Positions 31,561 through 42,326 of a stretch of DNA of 64,000 bases are shown here, one piece after another. The position numbers and the translations under genes are program-made. Within the stretch, counting starts at the first letter, position 1, and every line of letters starts with the position of its first letter. The stretch comes from Zygnema cylindricum. Taxonomy: Eukaryota; Streptophyta; Zygnematophyceae; Zygnematales; Zygnemataceae. Location: assembly GCA_037447655.1 (NCBI GenBank), contig JBBHKE010001445.1:107018-171017 (forward strand). The letters are read 5' to 3'. Below the pieces are notes generated by a model. The model was not told where the DNA came from and ran no database searches. It saw nothing but the letters and a program-made list of their open reading frames with translations.

Positions 31561-33190
31561 CAAGAGAGGGGAGAGATGTGAGTAAGAACAAGTGTGTGGG
31601 TCCCATAGGGCAAGATTGACACGGAAACAAATGAGGAGGGAGAGTGGGAGAGGGAGAGTGGGAGAGGGAGCGTCCAAAGTTGATCGAATGATTGAACTGT
31701 ACCTGTATTATAGTCAAAGGTACAATTTACACGTACCTTTAGTACAACACGAAATCCCTAAGTACGGAGTGGCCAAGCGGTTGTGAAATTTGTCAATGAC
31801 AGCGTCATTTTATTTTGTGAGTGTAAAGGGTTTAGGCGACCTCTATCTCACACTTTTCGCGTTTTTTCTTTTCTACACACGTTTCCAACATTTTCAGCGC
31901 TGCCCGAGTGCACAGCAATGCGTAGTAAAAATTACATTAAAGGACGAATAATTTCTTTTCTCCGTCATCATTGTTAATTTGTTTCATAGGACAAAGTTAA
32001 CGAAGCGCTCTTCGTTACAAGGAACATTTGTGCAAAGGTCTACACGTTTGACATTTAAGATTGACACGTGTCCATATCGTGTCTATTGCACCGACAACAG
32101 TCGGTGCACGAAAAGATCAAACGTTTTCTCACTTCTTTGGAAGATTCAAAGTCAAAGTTGAGGCTTTTCTCATCAAGTCTCCACTTTTCGGCTCAGGTCA
32201 AAGGTCGTCGAGTATGATGACACGATTCTGGCTCAATGGCCACGAGGAGTTCGATAATACGTCCAGATTTTAGTCTGCCGTCCACAACCTCACTGGCAAC
32301 CGACAATGAAGAAGGAAAAATTCAAAATTTGTACATTTGACCTGTTGACTCGTCGCAGAGAATGATACCGTACTTTACAGCAGGGACAACATTTCGTGAT
32401 GTCACACTAACAATGATGAAGTGTCACGGACAGGACAGTACTGTACGAACTATAGCCTGGCCAAAGGTACAAATACATCCAGCATCTATTTTTTGCACAT
32501 GTAAATAAATCATCTCATTCGCCGGTGACAACGCAGCAGTAAAATTTCGACGCTTGAAATTTTAGTTGCCGAACAGAACAAAACCGTACGATTGTCTACT
32601 GTACTTGAGTTCAGTGATTTACTGTACTTTTCTGTACGGCTATATGGATTTATAAGAAGCAACACCATCCTTATTTTCTGTCAAAAAAGGCCATCAGTCT
32701 CTCCTCTTCCTCTCTCCCTTCTCCCTTCCCCTCTCCTCTCCCTCTTTTTGAAAGTTTGCCAGAATTATCTTGCCAACCACTTTCCTTCTATCTCTTATTT
32801 TTCCACTTACACAATCGTAATTTTACTGACGACATCTTATATTTGTTACGTCCTTGCTACACCACCTTCTCTTTGCTGTGAAGCTCAAAATTCCGTAACC
32901 TTTTGCTTCCCTCTATCTGCCTCTCCCCTGCTCACCTGTCTACTTTATTCCTCCTATCCTTATGGCTGCTCTTTACTAAAAGCTATTGTTTTAAAAAGAC
33001 ATCAATTTGACGTCAAGAATTTGGTGGACTCAGTTTACTCCGTATTATTCGCGTTTAATAAAACAGGTAATTTGCCACCGTTTAATAAAACCCTCCCTTA
33101 CGTATAAATATGATGCAGCATAATCAAAATTTAATTGCTTTTGAGTTCCAAAGGGTGAAATCGAAGATAGCACAGAGCGGCAGCAACATT
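31561..33190. other. Duplicated upstream region of kinase gene 2, no gene seen
   Basis: Similar in order to 20590-21660: GGTCAAAGGTACAA-like stretch, a CT-rich block near 32700, CTGTGAAGCTCAAAATTCCG, ACGTCAAGAATTTGGTGGA and GCGTTTAATAAAACAGG. This marks the left part of the 11.5-kb tandem duplication. A 171-codon frame at 32592-33107 is not shared in frame with the other copies and looks like chance. Confidence 0.6.
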
Positions 33191-33455
33191 AGGGTTTGAC
33201 TTTGCTCATACACTGCTCGCCTCGCCTCGCCACTATTTATACACACTGTACGATATATAGTATGTTTCACGAAATGTAAGAATAACAAAAGAGCGACTGT
33301 TAGGGTTTTCTCATGCGCTGCTTTTCTCTCCTCGCAACTATTTATGCATACTGTACGATATGTAGTATGTGACGCAAATGCAAAATAGCAAAAGAGCGAC
33401 TGTTAGGGTTTTCTCATGCAATTCTTGTCTCGCGTGACATGATTGGCTGCAGGGC
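33191..33455 (+). promoter_or_regulatory. Putative promoter/leader of kinase gene 2
   Basis: The same module series as gene 1: TTAGGGTTT near 33190, 33300 and 33406, with CTATTTATAC and CTATTTATGC and ATGTGACGCAAA between. The last 100 bp before the ATG are nearly identical to gene 1. Confidence 0.5.
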
Positions 33456-34166
33456 ATGGCGAATGGCAAGACAGTAGAAAGTGGCTATCAGTATGACGCG
33501 CCGAGCGCCCTGAGAACTTTCTCGGTGGAACAAGTGAAAGCCGCTCTAGAGTACAGGCTGTGTGAGCAGCCTTGGAAAGTCTACAAGGGGAATTTCGACG
33601 GTAAACCGGTATTGGTACATGTTTTGGGAAGTGACGACAATGTGGCCGATATCGCATCGCAGATGCACAGTGTCAGCCATCCCCACGTGGCGAAGGTCAT
33701 TGGCTGGTGTCGCGAGAGTAAAAGCATTGTGGTGGAGGGGAGATGGAGAGGGAGCTTAAAGGAACGAATAGAGGGTAATGATCTGCCATGGCAGGACTGC
33801 TGTCGGATAGCACAAGAGGTGGCATCTGCAGTTGTGTGTTTGGCCAGGCAAAGTGGTGGTCTGAGAATAGATCCTGAGCTTGTATGGCTTGATGAAAACT
33901 ACAGTGTCAAGCTTGTTTACATCCCCGGTGGATTCGACAGTACAACTCGCAGTTTTGGCCGTGTTCTGAAAGAAATGGTGGAGAAACCACTGCAATGTTT
34001 CAATGCCATCTCTACAGCTCATCTGGACGACTATCATAATACGGGAGGTGATCTGATGAGAGAACTCGATCAGATTGCTGACATGTGTGGAAACGAAGAA
34101 GATCCCCCATCTATGGAGGAAATTGCAGTGAAAACCACCAAAATTGCGGAAATAGCCACTGAGAAG
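33456..34166 (+). CDS. Kinase gene 2, exon 1: A-type pseudokinase (residues 1-237)
   Basis: ATG in GGGCATGGCG, donor GAGAAG|GTCAGG, phase 0. Kinase-like landmarks by residue: VLVHVL at 52-57 with His at 55 in the VAIK Lys place, HPHVAKVIGWC at 75-85, a hinge-like IVVEGRWRGS at 91-100, RIAQEVASAVVCLA at 117-130, GLRIDPELVWLD at 135-146 in place of the HRD loop, VKLVYIPG at 151-158 in place of DFG, and RSFGRVLKEM at 165-174 as helix F. The acidic end MCGNEEDPPSMEEIA is shared by all A domains. This is the first domain of the most complete gene in the window (six exons, 1,430 residues). Confidence 0.82.
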
Positions 34167-34697
34167 GTCAGGCTTTCCCCTCTCTGACCACCACCTCCCA
34201 CACCCCCACCACCTCAACACCAATGGTCTGATGTCCTTGTGGCTGTAATGTTTATAAGAAAAGGACTTCTGGAAATCTCTTTTTCATTTTGTCTGGGGAT
34301 TATAGGCAGATGGAATTATTTTGTTTCCCCGTTTAATTTTTCCTTGGTTTATTTGACTTTTATTTTTTCTCATCGTTTGTGTTTCCGGTTTTGTGGATTT
34401 TTTTATGGTCTGGTGTGTAAGAATTTTGTACAAGATGACGCTCTTGCTGTTCAAAAGTATTTTGGAAATGAGAGTTCTGATTTTACTCTGGTTTTGAGAC
34501 GGATATCAAACTCTGAGTTTAATATAAACTTCATAGACTTTTCCTGGTTAAAGCTAAATATGTAGCATCATATGACATAATGAAATCAGTTGTTTGGGAG
34601 AGCGTAACTTTGCAAAAATACATGATAGTCCCAATACCCACCTCCCTCCAACCTCCACTGCCTCTAACAAATGCGTGTAGGGTCCAGCACTGTGCAG

Positions 34698-35444
34698 ATG
34701 GAAGATGTGCTCAGAGGCATCTGTACACTCTCTCAAAAGCAAGTGGAGGACACCCGACGTAGCGGTCGCGAAATAACGACTTCTTATTTTTCTCAGTGGT
34801 CTGTCTTTAGGGGGACGTTCGACGGAGCACCTGTGGTGGTCCTTGTTCTGAAACCCGTTGATAGTGTGGATGATACCGCGTGGCAAACTTCTCCTCCCCT
34901 CAATGTGGAAGCCATGGCTTGGCAGATGAACAGTTTTAGTCATCCCCACGTGGCAAAGGTCATAGGATGGTGTCGCGAGAGTAGAAGCATTATGGTGGAA
35001 GGTGGAAAGGGAGGGAGCTTAAAGGACCGGATGAATGAAGGTTTGGCTTTGGAGGATTGCTGTCAAATAGCACATCAAGTAGCGGTCGCAGCGATGTATC
35101 TTGGAAGACGAGGTATTGGTGTGCGTATAGATTCTAAATTAATATTTCTGCATGATAAAGACAACTGCAAGATTCTTTACCTTCCCACCTTTTCCTGGGT
35201 TACCTGTTCTCTATTTGGCAAGATGATAGGAGAAATGCTGATGGGGCCGTTGTTGGAGAAACCTGTCAAGTCACAAGCTGAACTGAAAGGGAAACACGAC
35301 CCTCATGTCAAAAATTGGCCGAGTGATGCGATTCGAGAACTCACTCGACTCAAGACTGCGATTTCAAGAGTTGACATCACTTCCATGGAGAATGTGGCAA
35401 AAGTTATGGACCGCATCAGTAAAATGGTAGTGGGTTCCGAGCAG
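34698..35444 (+). CDS. Kinase gene 2, exon 2: B-type pseudokinase (residues 238-486)
   Basis: Acceptor CTGTGCAG|ATGG, donor GAGCAG|GTGAGG, 747 nt, phase 0. It has the B pattern MEDVLRGICTLSQKQVEDTR and GTFDGAPVVVLVL with no Lys, then SHPHVAKVIGWCRESRSIMV, IGVRIDSKLIFLHDKDNCKI, SLFGKMIGEMLMGPLL and KHDPHVKNWPSDAIRELTRL. Catalytic residues are missing as in the other B domains. The genomic frame happens to stay open through intron 2 into exon 3, so retention of that intron would still give protein, with 79 extra residues. Confidence 0.82.
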
Positions 35445-35681
35445 GTGAGGCTTCTTTTCTTTGCCCTTCCTCTTCCTCTTGTCTTATGGGTTTATGGCTG
35501 TGGTACCTGTGTGGAAAAAACCTGTGGGAACTTGTGTTGTCGTATACAAGAGAATATATATACAAGTGAACATATTCTCAAAGTAAAAGGGAAAAAGGAA
35601 ATTAAAACAGGGAAAAATAAAAGTGCTGTCCTAATGATGTCAACACAGCGTGCTTCTTGTGCTTTTTTCCTCTTGTGCCAG

Positions 35682-36353
35682 CTCGGCGTCCTGCGAACTC
35701 TCTCTGTTAAACAAGTGGAAGACGCCCTCAATCAGAGGCTATGTGAGCAACCTTGGGAAGTCCACAGAGGGCTCTTTGAGCATAAATTTGTGGTGGTTCA
35801 TGCTTTGGGACATGACGACAAAGTGGCCGATACCGCATGCCAGATGCACAGTGTCAGCGGCAGCCACCGCCACGTGGCGAAGTTTGTAGGTTGGTGTCGT
35901 GACAGTAGAAGCATTGTGGTGGAGGGAGGAGAGAGAGGGAGCTTAAAGGACCGAATAAAGGGTAACGATTTGCCATGGCAGGAGTACTGTAGGATAGCAC
36001 AGGAGGTGGCATCTGCAGCTGTGCATTTGGCCAGCCAAAGTGGTGGTGTGAGAATAGATCCTGAACTTGTATGGCTTGACAATAACGATAACATCAAGGT
36101 TGTTTTCATCCCCGGTGGATCCGACAGTGCAACTCGCAGTTTTGGTCGTGTTCTGAAAGACATGGTGGAGAAACCACTGCAACGTTTCAATGTCGGCTCA
36201 ACAGCTCATCTGGACGAGTATTGGAGGGCAGGAGGTGACGTGATGAGAGAACTCGATCAAATTGCTGACATGTGTGGAAACGATGAAGATCCCCCATCTA
36301 TGGAGACCATTGCAGCGAAAATCACCCGCATTTCCGCAATCGCCAATGAGAAG
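35682..36353 (+). CDS. Kinase gene 2, exon 3: second A-type pseudokinase (residues 487-710)
   Basis: Acceptor GTGCCAG|CTCGGC, donor GAGAAG|GTCAGG, 672 nt, phase 0. It starts LGVLRTLSVKQVEDALNQRL. It contains VVVHALGHDDKVADTA, RHVAKFVGWCRDSRSIVVEG, YCRIAQEVASAAVHLASQ, GVRIDPELVWLDNNDNIKVV and RSFGRVLKDMVEKPLQ. It ends MCGNDEDPPSMETIAAKITR. No Lys, HRD Asp or DFG Asp. Nearly all differences from gene 1 exon 3 are conservative, which argues that the protein is or recently was under selection. Confidence 0.82.
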
Positions 36354-36572
36354 GTCAGGCGTCCCTCCTGTCTACCCACTCACCCTCCACCGTCCACCAC
36401 CTCTATCCTCACTTGTCAGCTACATTTATAGCATCATATCTTCTGATAAGATAGGATGAAATGAGATGTTTGAGAGAGCATAACTTTGCAAAAGACATGA
36501 AATTACAAATAACCTCCTCCCTCCACCCCTCTCTGGCACTGACAGATGCATGTGGGGTCCACCATTGTGCAG

Positions 36573-37280
36573 ATGGAAGATATGATCAGAGACATCCGTT
36601 CTCTCTCGCGGAAGCAAGTGGAAGACGCCCGACATGGCAATTGCAAGAAAAATCTATCCAATTGGCACCGTTGGTCTGTCTATAGAGGGACATTCGAGGG
36701 ATCACCGGTGGTGGTCCATGTTTTGGAACCTCACCAGAAAAAGGCCAATATAGCATGGGAGTTGCAGAGTATCAGCCATCCCCACGTGGCAAAGGTCATA
36801 GGCTGGTGTCGCGAGAGTAGAAGCATTGTGGTGGAGGGTGGAAAGGGAGGGAGCTTAAAGGACCGGATAACACAAGGTTTGGATTTGCAAGATTTCTTCC
36901 GGGTAGCAAACCAAGTAGCTCTTGCGACTCTGTTTTTTGAAAGACGAGGTATGGGTGTGTGTATAGATTCTGAAATGATAATTTTTGATGACAACAACAC
37001 AAGCAAACTTGTTCACCTTCCGTTTCATTTAAAAGCTGATTCTGCATGTCTTCAATTCGGCAAGATGCTAAGAGAAATGCTGATGGGACCATTGTTGGAG
37101 AGTGTCACGTCACAAGCTGATCTGAAGTCGAAGCTCGACCCTCGTGTGAGAAACTGGCCGACGGATGTGATTGAAGAACTCACTCGACTTACTGCTGTTT
37201 GTTTGAAAGAGGACGTCAGGATGGAGAAAGTGGTAGAAGATATGGACCGCATCAGTAAAACAGCAGTGGCGGTCAAGCAG
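36573..37280 (+). CDS. Kinase gene 2, exon 4: second B-type pseudokinase (residues 711-946)
   Basis: Acceptor GTGCAG|ATGG, donor AAGCAG|GTGAGC, 708 nt, phase 0. MEDMIRDIRSLSRKQVEDAR, WSVYRGTFEGSPVVVHVLEP, SHPHVAKVIGWCRESRSIVV, MGVCIDSEMIIFDDNNTSKL, CLQFGKMLREMLMGPLLE and KLDPRVRNWPTDVIEELTRL. This is the last pseudokinase before the active kinase exon. Adjacent pseudokinases often regulate a kinase in cis (JAK JH2 is the established example), and that is a possible role here. Confidence 0.82.
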
Positions 37281-38159
37281 GTGAGCCGTCCTCTCTCTCT
37301 CTCCATCCCCTTCCTCTCCTCTAGTGGGTTTGTAGCTGTGGCACCTGTGTGAAAATGACCTGTGGGAACCTCTGTTGCTGTCTACTAGAGAATTTTCTTG
37401 AAGTAAAAGGGAAGAAAGGAAAGCAAAACACATAAATGAGAAACGCGATCCATATTCTAACGGTGTCGACTCTAGAGAAGTTGGATTAAAAGTATTTCGA
37501 GGACATAGACATTTACAATTTTTTAGAACTAAGTTTATTTTGGCATCTACGGTACTGTAGTATCATGGTGTTACACCGCTTATCAGGAAAGTCGCCGATT
37601 AACGAAGTAATCGGTGATAATCAAATTATCCGCATTTAGCGGTCGGGCCTGGGTTAAGCAACCAATGGACATTCAATAGTATCAATATCACCTATTATTG
37701 GAATGTCAGCTGATACGATATATATCCCTAGTCATATTGCACCCTTTCCTAAAATCAGGACATGATGAATATAAAGGATAGGGGCTTCTTTCTACGTATA
37801 TTTTCTCCTTTATTTTCACTTTAAGTGTCGATTTTTGTCTTTCCTGCGTAGAAGTACAAGGAAAATGTTTCGTTGTCCGAGGATTATTGGTATTGAATTG
37901 AATCTGGAGAGCAACTTAGTCTGTACTCACTTAATAGCATCTATAATTCTAAATTTTCGGGTACCTACTGGTTGATGAAGGTATATCAAGTTTTCCCATT
38001 CGTTGGAACTATCTATTTTTCACTGCTTATGGGCCTTTACTTCTTGGTTTGCATTTTTCTTTTGTCATGCATATAATCTTTGGATATAATGTCATCATCC
38101 ACATTCGTTCAGATTACAAATGAGAGTCAAAATCTAAACCCTAAATCTCGCTGCTGCAG

Positions 38160-39242
38160 GCTGACGGCTCCTTCTCTGGAGACATGTGGCTCATCAAGGC
38201 AGAAGAAATTGCAGTTGCAACTGACAACTTCTCTTCTTCCAACATCATTGGAAAGGGCGGCTTCGGTGAAGTTTTTAAGGGCCATCTCATGGGAATGGAC
38301 ATAGCTGTGAAAAGGGTCCTTCCTGGAAAAGCAGATAGCAAGTTTGAACAGGAAATTCAACTTCTCAATAGGTTCAAGCACCCGCATATCCTGTTTTTGA
38401 TTGGTTATGAACCCAGTGGACCCTGTCTAGTTTCTGACTACATGTCGGGAGGTAGCCTCCAAGACTGCCTTGGAGCAAAGGGAGATGCCTTAACTTGGAA
38501 GGACAAAGTGCGAATCTGTCGAGAAATGGCGTCTGCTGTGGCATATATGCACAGTCAAGGAGTGGTGCATCGAGACTTGAAACCGGCGAATGTGCTTCTC
38601 GATTACGGCAAAAGAAGCAAAATATGTGATATGGGTTTGGCTAAACTCTGTACGGGGAGCCAGGTACAGATGTCTGCAATGCAGGGAACATTCGGCTATA
38701 TGGATCCCTATACCTTAAGCACTGGACTTGTGGGTCCCCATTCGGACACCTATGCACTTGGACTCATTATTGTGCAACTGCTTACAGGGATGGAGCGTAT
38801 TCAAGATGTTCACAACATGTTAGGGAAACTTGAAAAAAAGTCACAAATTGATCGCTTTGCTGGTCCAGTAAGCCGATGGGGGAAGGATGCTGATGCTTTT
38901 AACGAGTCTGTTGGACAATTCTGTTTGAATTTGGATCCAAGGAGCTCTGAGATGCCTAAAAATGCTTTACAGAAGTCTATGGGGTTTCTGCTTCGATGTT
39001 TGGAACGCACCTGGGAATGTCGGCTCGACCTCAGTGCCCTTCTGTCTTCCCTAGAAAACTTAGAAAGTTTGGCCAGCAGAGGAGATCTCGAAAAGTCAGA
39101 CATGTCAGCTCACAGAAACCCTAACCTTCTTCAAACTATGGAGGCTGTTCATGATGCCCAGTTGGCACCAGAAGGAATAAAAACAGATGAAAGAAGGGAA
39201 TCGTTGTTAGATAATTCTGCCAAAGTGACAGCAGAGTTAGAG
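38160..39242 (+). CDS. Kinase gene 2, exon 5: canonical kinase domain (residues 947-1307)
   Basis: Acceptor GCTGCAG|GCTGAC, donor TTAGAG|GTGAGA, 361 codons, phase 0. Active-site landmarks: GKGGFGEVFKG glycine loop, AVKRV with Lys at about residue 997, a candidate helix C Glu in KFEQEIQLL, HRDLKPANVLLD with HRD at about 1083-1085, and CDMGLAKL with DMG at about 1103-1105. The activation segment is MQGTFGYMDPY with no APE, and helix F is SDTYALGLIIVQLLTG. The HRD Arg places it among RD kinases, which usually need activation-loop phosphorylation. The lead-in AEEIAVATDNFSSSNIIG is of the plant RLK/RLCK/Pelle clade. No transmembrane segment occurs, so it should be cytoplasmic. Confidence 0.88.
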
Positions 39243-39496
39243 GTGAGATAGTTTGTTTGAATCAGCGACTGACTAACGAAACTACATTATTTTAAGAATA
39301 TGAAGGTTGTTGTTACATCTCAGGGAATGAACACCCTAATAATCTGGCTTTGACTTGCAGCCTGGATTTGTAGAAGATGCATCTTCCTTAGTGCAGTCTG
39401 TTTGTCGATGTTTTGCGAGATGCGTTGGCTGGTTTAGATTTCACTACCTGAAAATTACAGCTATTCTAACTTTTCAATTTACTTTTGGTTTTGCAG

Positions 39497-39868
39497 GTAT
39501 TGGTTGCTAGACGAGAAAAGCTTCGACAGGACCTGGTTACTTTGCGAGAGCGTGCAGAAACATCGAAAAAAACCGCCTCAGAATTGCAACAAATCTTATC
39601 GACTGCAGTGCCCGCTGGAAAATTTGAAGTGCTCACACGCCTCGGAGATGGTGTGAAGCATTTGGCGCGGGCTATTGCTGCAGAGGAAGAACAAAAGCTA
39701 AACCTACTGTTAGAACTGGAGGCGGTCGAAAAGGACATTACTGAAAAGGAGACCATGTTTTCTCGTTTGGATGACGCAAATGCAAAAGAGAGAGAGAGTT
39801 GGATATGGCGCGCTATGGGTGGTTTTCGAACGGAGATCGAAAAGAGACTGGGAACAGTGGCGCAGTGA
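39497..39868 (+). CDS. Kinase gene 2, exon 6: C-terminal coiled coil (residues 1308-1430)
   Basis: Acceptor TTTTGCAG|GTATTGG continues exon 5 in phase 0, ending at TGA 39866-39868. It is rich in Leu, Glu, Lys and Arg in heptad-like order (VARREKLRQDLVTLRERAET, then LLLELEAVEKDITEKETM), with no Pro inside the main helices. A coiled coil suggests oligomerisation, which would bring kinase domains together. A homologous exon occurs in the inverted pseudogene (45762-46253) but not in gene 1. The end of exon 5 (SAKVTAELE) already has helical character and merges into this segment. Confidence 0.8.
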   Translation, partial: VLVARREKLRQDLVTLRERAETSKKTASELQQILSTAVPAGKFEVLTRLGDGVKHLARAIAAEEEQKLNLLLELEAVEKDITEKETMFSRLDDANAKERESWIWRAMGGFRTEIEKRLGTVAQ

Positions 39869-41077
39869 AGGAGGTCAGTTCCGATGAAAAAGCAGATAAG
39901 TCGCAGAAAAAGTAGTGGTTTAGGAGGTCCGAGGTTTCAGCGCTACGATGTTAGCGACTAATAATTTTGTTTGCAATAATTGGTCATAAATGAATAATTT
40001 GTGAACCGAGGCGTAGCTGGCCCGGTGAAACTGCTGGAGAAGGGTAGTCTTTCGCACTGTGAACTAATAACAGCCAAAGTTCTTACTTTGAAATTTTGTA
40101 GTGTAGCTCTTTCGGTTTCTCAGTTTGCTATATTCATAGCATCTGGTTTCAGCTTGCGGAATCGTCTAGGGAGTTTCCTTTTTTGAGAACTGTTACATGA
40201 ATTTATTTGTTAACTCATCTGTTACATTTGTCCCCATAGGATAAGTTGAAAACTTCATCCGATTTTACATCGGTTTCTACAGGCTAAGTTAGAAGCTTGT
40301 ACTCACTGGTAGATATATTCCTATAAATATTGTGCAAAATTCATTCTTTGCTTTGATATTTTAGGTTGATGCTTATGCTGTAATTATTTAAGCTTACTAG
40401 TAGTGCAACTTTACAGGTTCGTAGTTTAGTATTATTTTTTTGCAATTTTTCTTTTAGCCTTCAATAGCTGTAAGGTTAATGAACAAGCACAGGGACAAAC
40501 TGGAAACAATATGTAAATTAAATTCTTCTATCCGTTTTATTTATATCTCCGGTTTCAATTTCCAGACCGATCAAACAGTTGCTTCTGGTCTTTGTTTTAT
40601 TATTGATGGACTGTTTGGTACCATCTTTCCCTTTACTTCAACTGGTAGCTTTTTGTTTACTTTTTTCAAATCTGTTGAATTCCATCACATTGATAGTTTG
40701 CATTTTTTCTTGTTTTGGCTTGGGAACACTTTCCTCCGGCTCTTTTCTGTTACTATCGGTCTTTTTTTTCTGTTTTTCATTTACTGTTTTTCATTTAACA
40801 GAGTCTTTATCTATCTACAGCCATTTGCTGTTAATAGAGTAAATAGTTCTCGTGGAATTTATGATTTTTGACTCGAATCACAAAATGGTGTTGACAACAT
40901 TATTTTGAAGGTCCGGATAGTAAATAGCCATCACCCAATCCATAAGAAAAGTGGATGTTTTTATTTCCGAAGTAATTTTTTAAGTTCTTCGGCTCTCATA
41001 TAAATGCTGTGTCCTTGTTGGGTTACCAAGAAAAACCATTTTTGTAGTGTTGACTTACGTGATCAAACCTTTTAAAA
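39869..41077. other. Downstream of kinase gene 2, no gene seen
   Basis: T-rich 3' flank and intergenic sequence. Two overlapping T-rich frames (40479-40871 and 40579-40842) are Phe/Leu-rich and look compositional. Confidence 0.55.
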
Positions 41078-41376
41078 ATGCACAATGATTTTTTTTTGTT
41101 TAATTGCACTATGAATTGTTTTGTTTTAAGTGCATTATGAGTTTTGTTTTTTTTTTAAGTGCAGTATGATTTTTTTTTATATATAACTGCACTATGAATT
41201 TTTGTTTTTTTTAGTGCACTATGAATTTATTTTTTTGAAGTGCACTATGATTTTTATTAATTTTTATGTGCAATGAATTTTGTTTTTTTAAGTACACTAT
41301 GAAGTTTTTTTGTTTTATACGTGCACAATGATTTTATTTTTTTTAAGTGCACTATGATTTTTTAAGTGCACTGAAT
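41078..41376. repeat. Degenerate tandem repeat (AAGTGCACTATGA + T-rich spacer)
   Basis: About eleven units of 25-32 bp, each with GTGCACTATGA or a close variant followed by ATTTTTGTTTTTTT. Spacer lengths vary, which suggests an old, slipping minisatellite. Confidence 0.85.
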
Positions 41377-42036
41377 TTTGTTTATATATATATGATCTTA
41401 TTTTTTTTGGCAATTCAGCTCAAATTTTTTAGCTGACTTGATTGGTTAGTTCTTACTCTTTGCAAACTTTTGGAATGCGTCAATATCACTAAATCAGCTT
41501 AAAAATAGTGTGGATAAATTGATAATTATCCTCATCTTGACATAAATTTCAGCGCCAATTATTTCCAAGGACTGTTGTTAAGAGAACTGGTACTCCAAGT
41601 TGAATGTAACGGAAAACGGAACTGTCGTATGGATATGGAAACTGTCAAACTGCTAGAAGACAAAAATATTAAAATAGAGACAAGGGTTCGACAATGTATA
41701 GCTATTGTGAAATATTTCAAATTATACCCCTTTATAGAAAATGGTTTACGGGCATTTTTTTACAAGAGTCTTATCATCAAATTCACAAAATATGTTATCC
41801 TCCGGAGAAAATTCTCCCGGAGGATAAGAAATTTTTCTTTGCTTCCCTCCTTTTCTTAGTTTTATTCATTAAACTTTAATTTAATTTTCAAACACTCACA
41901 AAGACACATTCACCATTATTAACCCACATGGGCTTGGCCGAGTCCACATATATTAAGACAAAGATTTTCTCCGTACACACCCTCTCTTACAAAGTTGTGC
42001 CTTACTAAGAGTTCTTCTTTCTACTTGCAACCAAGC
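41377..42036. other. Intergenic; small inverted repeat
   Basis: It includes a compact hairpin, arms 41795-41808 (TTATCCTCCGGAGA) and 41813-41827 with an AAAT loop. No terminator or gene context is evident and no coding signal is seen. Confidence 0.5.
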
Positions 42037-42038
42037 TA

Positions 42039-42236
42039 CACCGCTCATCGTTATTAGTGTTAATAACACTAATTCGGTCGTGCCATTTCTTGGCCAAAAA
42101 TCACATAGTAGGGTTAACAACATTTTTTAAGGACGTGGACTACAATCTGCGACGTCTACTTGCACTGAATTATATTGTTAATTCTAATTTCGCATTAACA
42201 CTAACAAATCTTTAACGTAAGTAACGATGAGCGCTG
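42039..42236. mobile_element. TA-flanked inverted-repeat MITE, copy M3
   Basis: The left end CACCGCTCATCGTTATTAG is preceded by TA (42037-42038). The right end GTAACGATGAGCGCTG is a slightly decayed inverse, followed by TC in place of TA. At 198 bp it matches M1 (200 bp) in layout and shares the interior GGACGTGGACTACAATCTGC. Confidence 0.7.
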
Positions 42237-42326
42237 TCGCATTTAACTAACTATTCAAGGCGTAACTACTAACTACTCAACCGAGACCTTCTCCACTAAC
42301 ATACGGGACACACAATCACCAAATAC

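Noticed and set aside
32592-33107. 171-codon plus frame upstream of kinase gene 2
   Set aside because: The homologous region upstream of gene 1 is not open in this frame and no domain is recognisable.
34671-36431. Single 586-codon frame through exons 2 and 3 of kinase gene 2
   Set aside because: The open intron is fortuitous. Gene 1 has a stop in the same intron, and the donor and acceptor are conserved in both.
41795-41827. Transcription terminator hairpin
   Set aside because: The window is eukaryotic nuclear DNA and no gene ends here; more likely a small inverted repeat.
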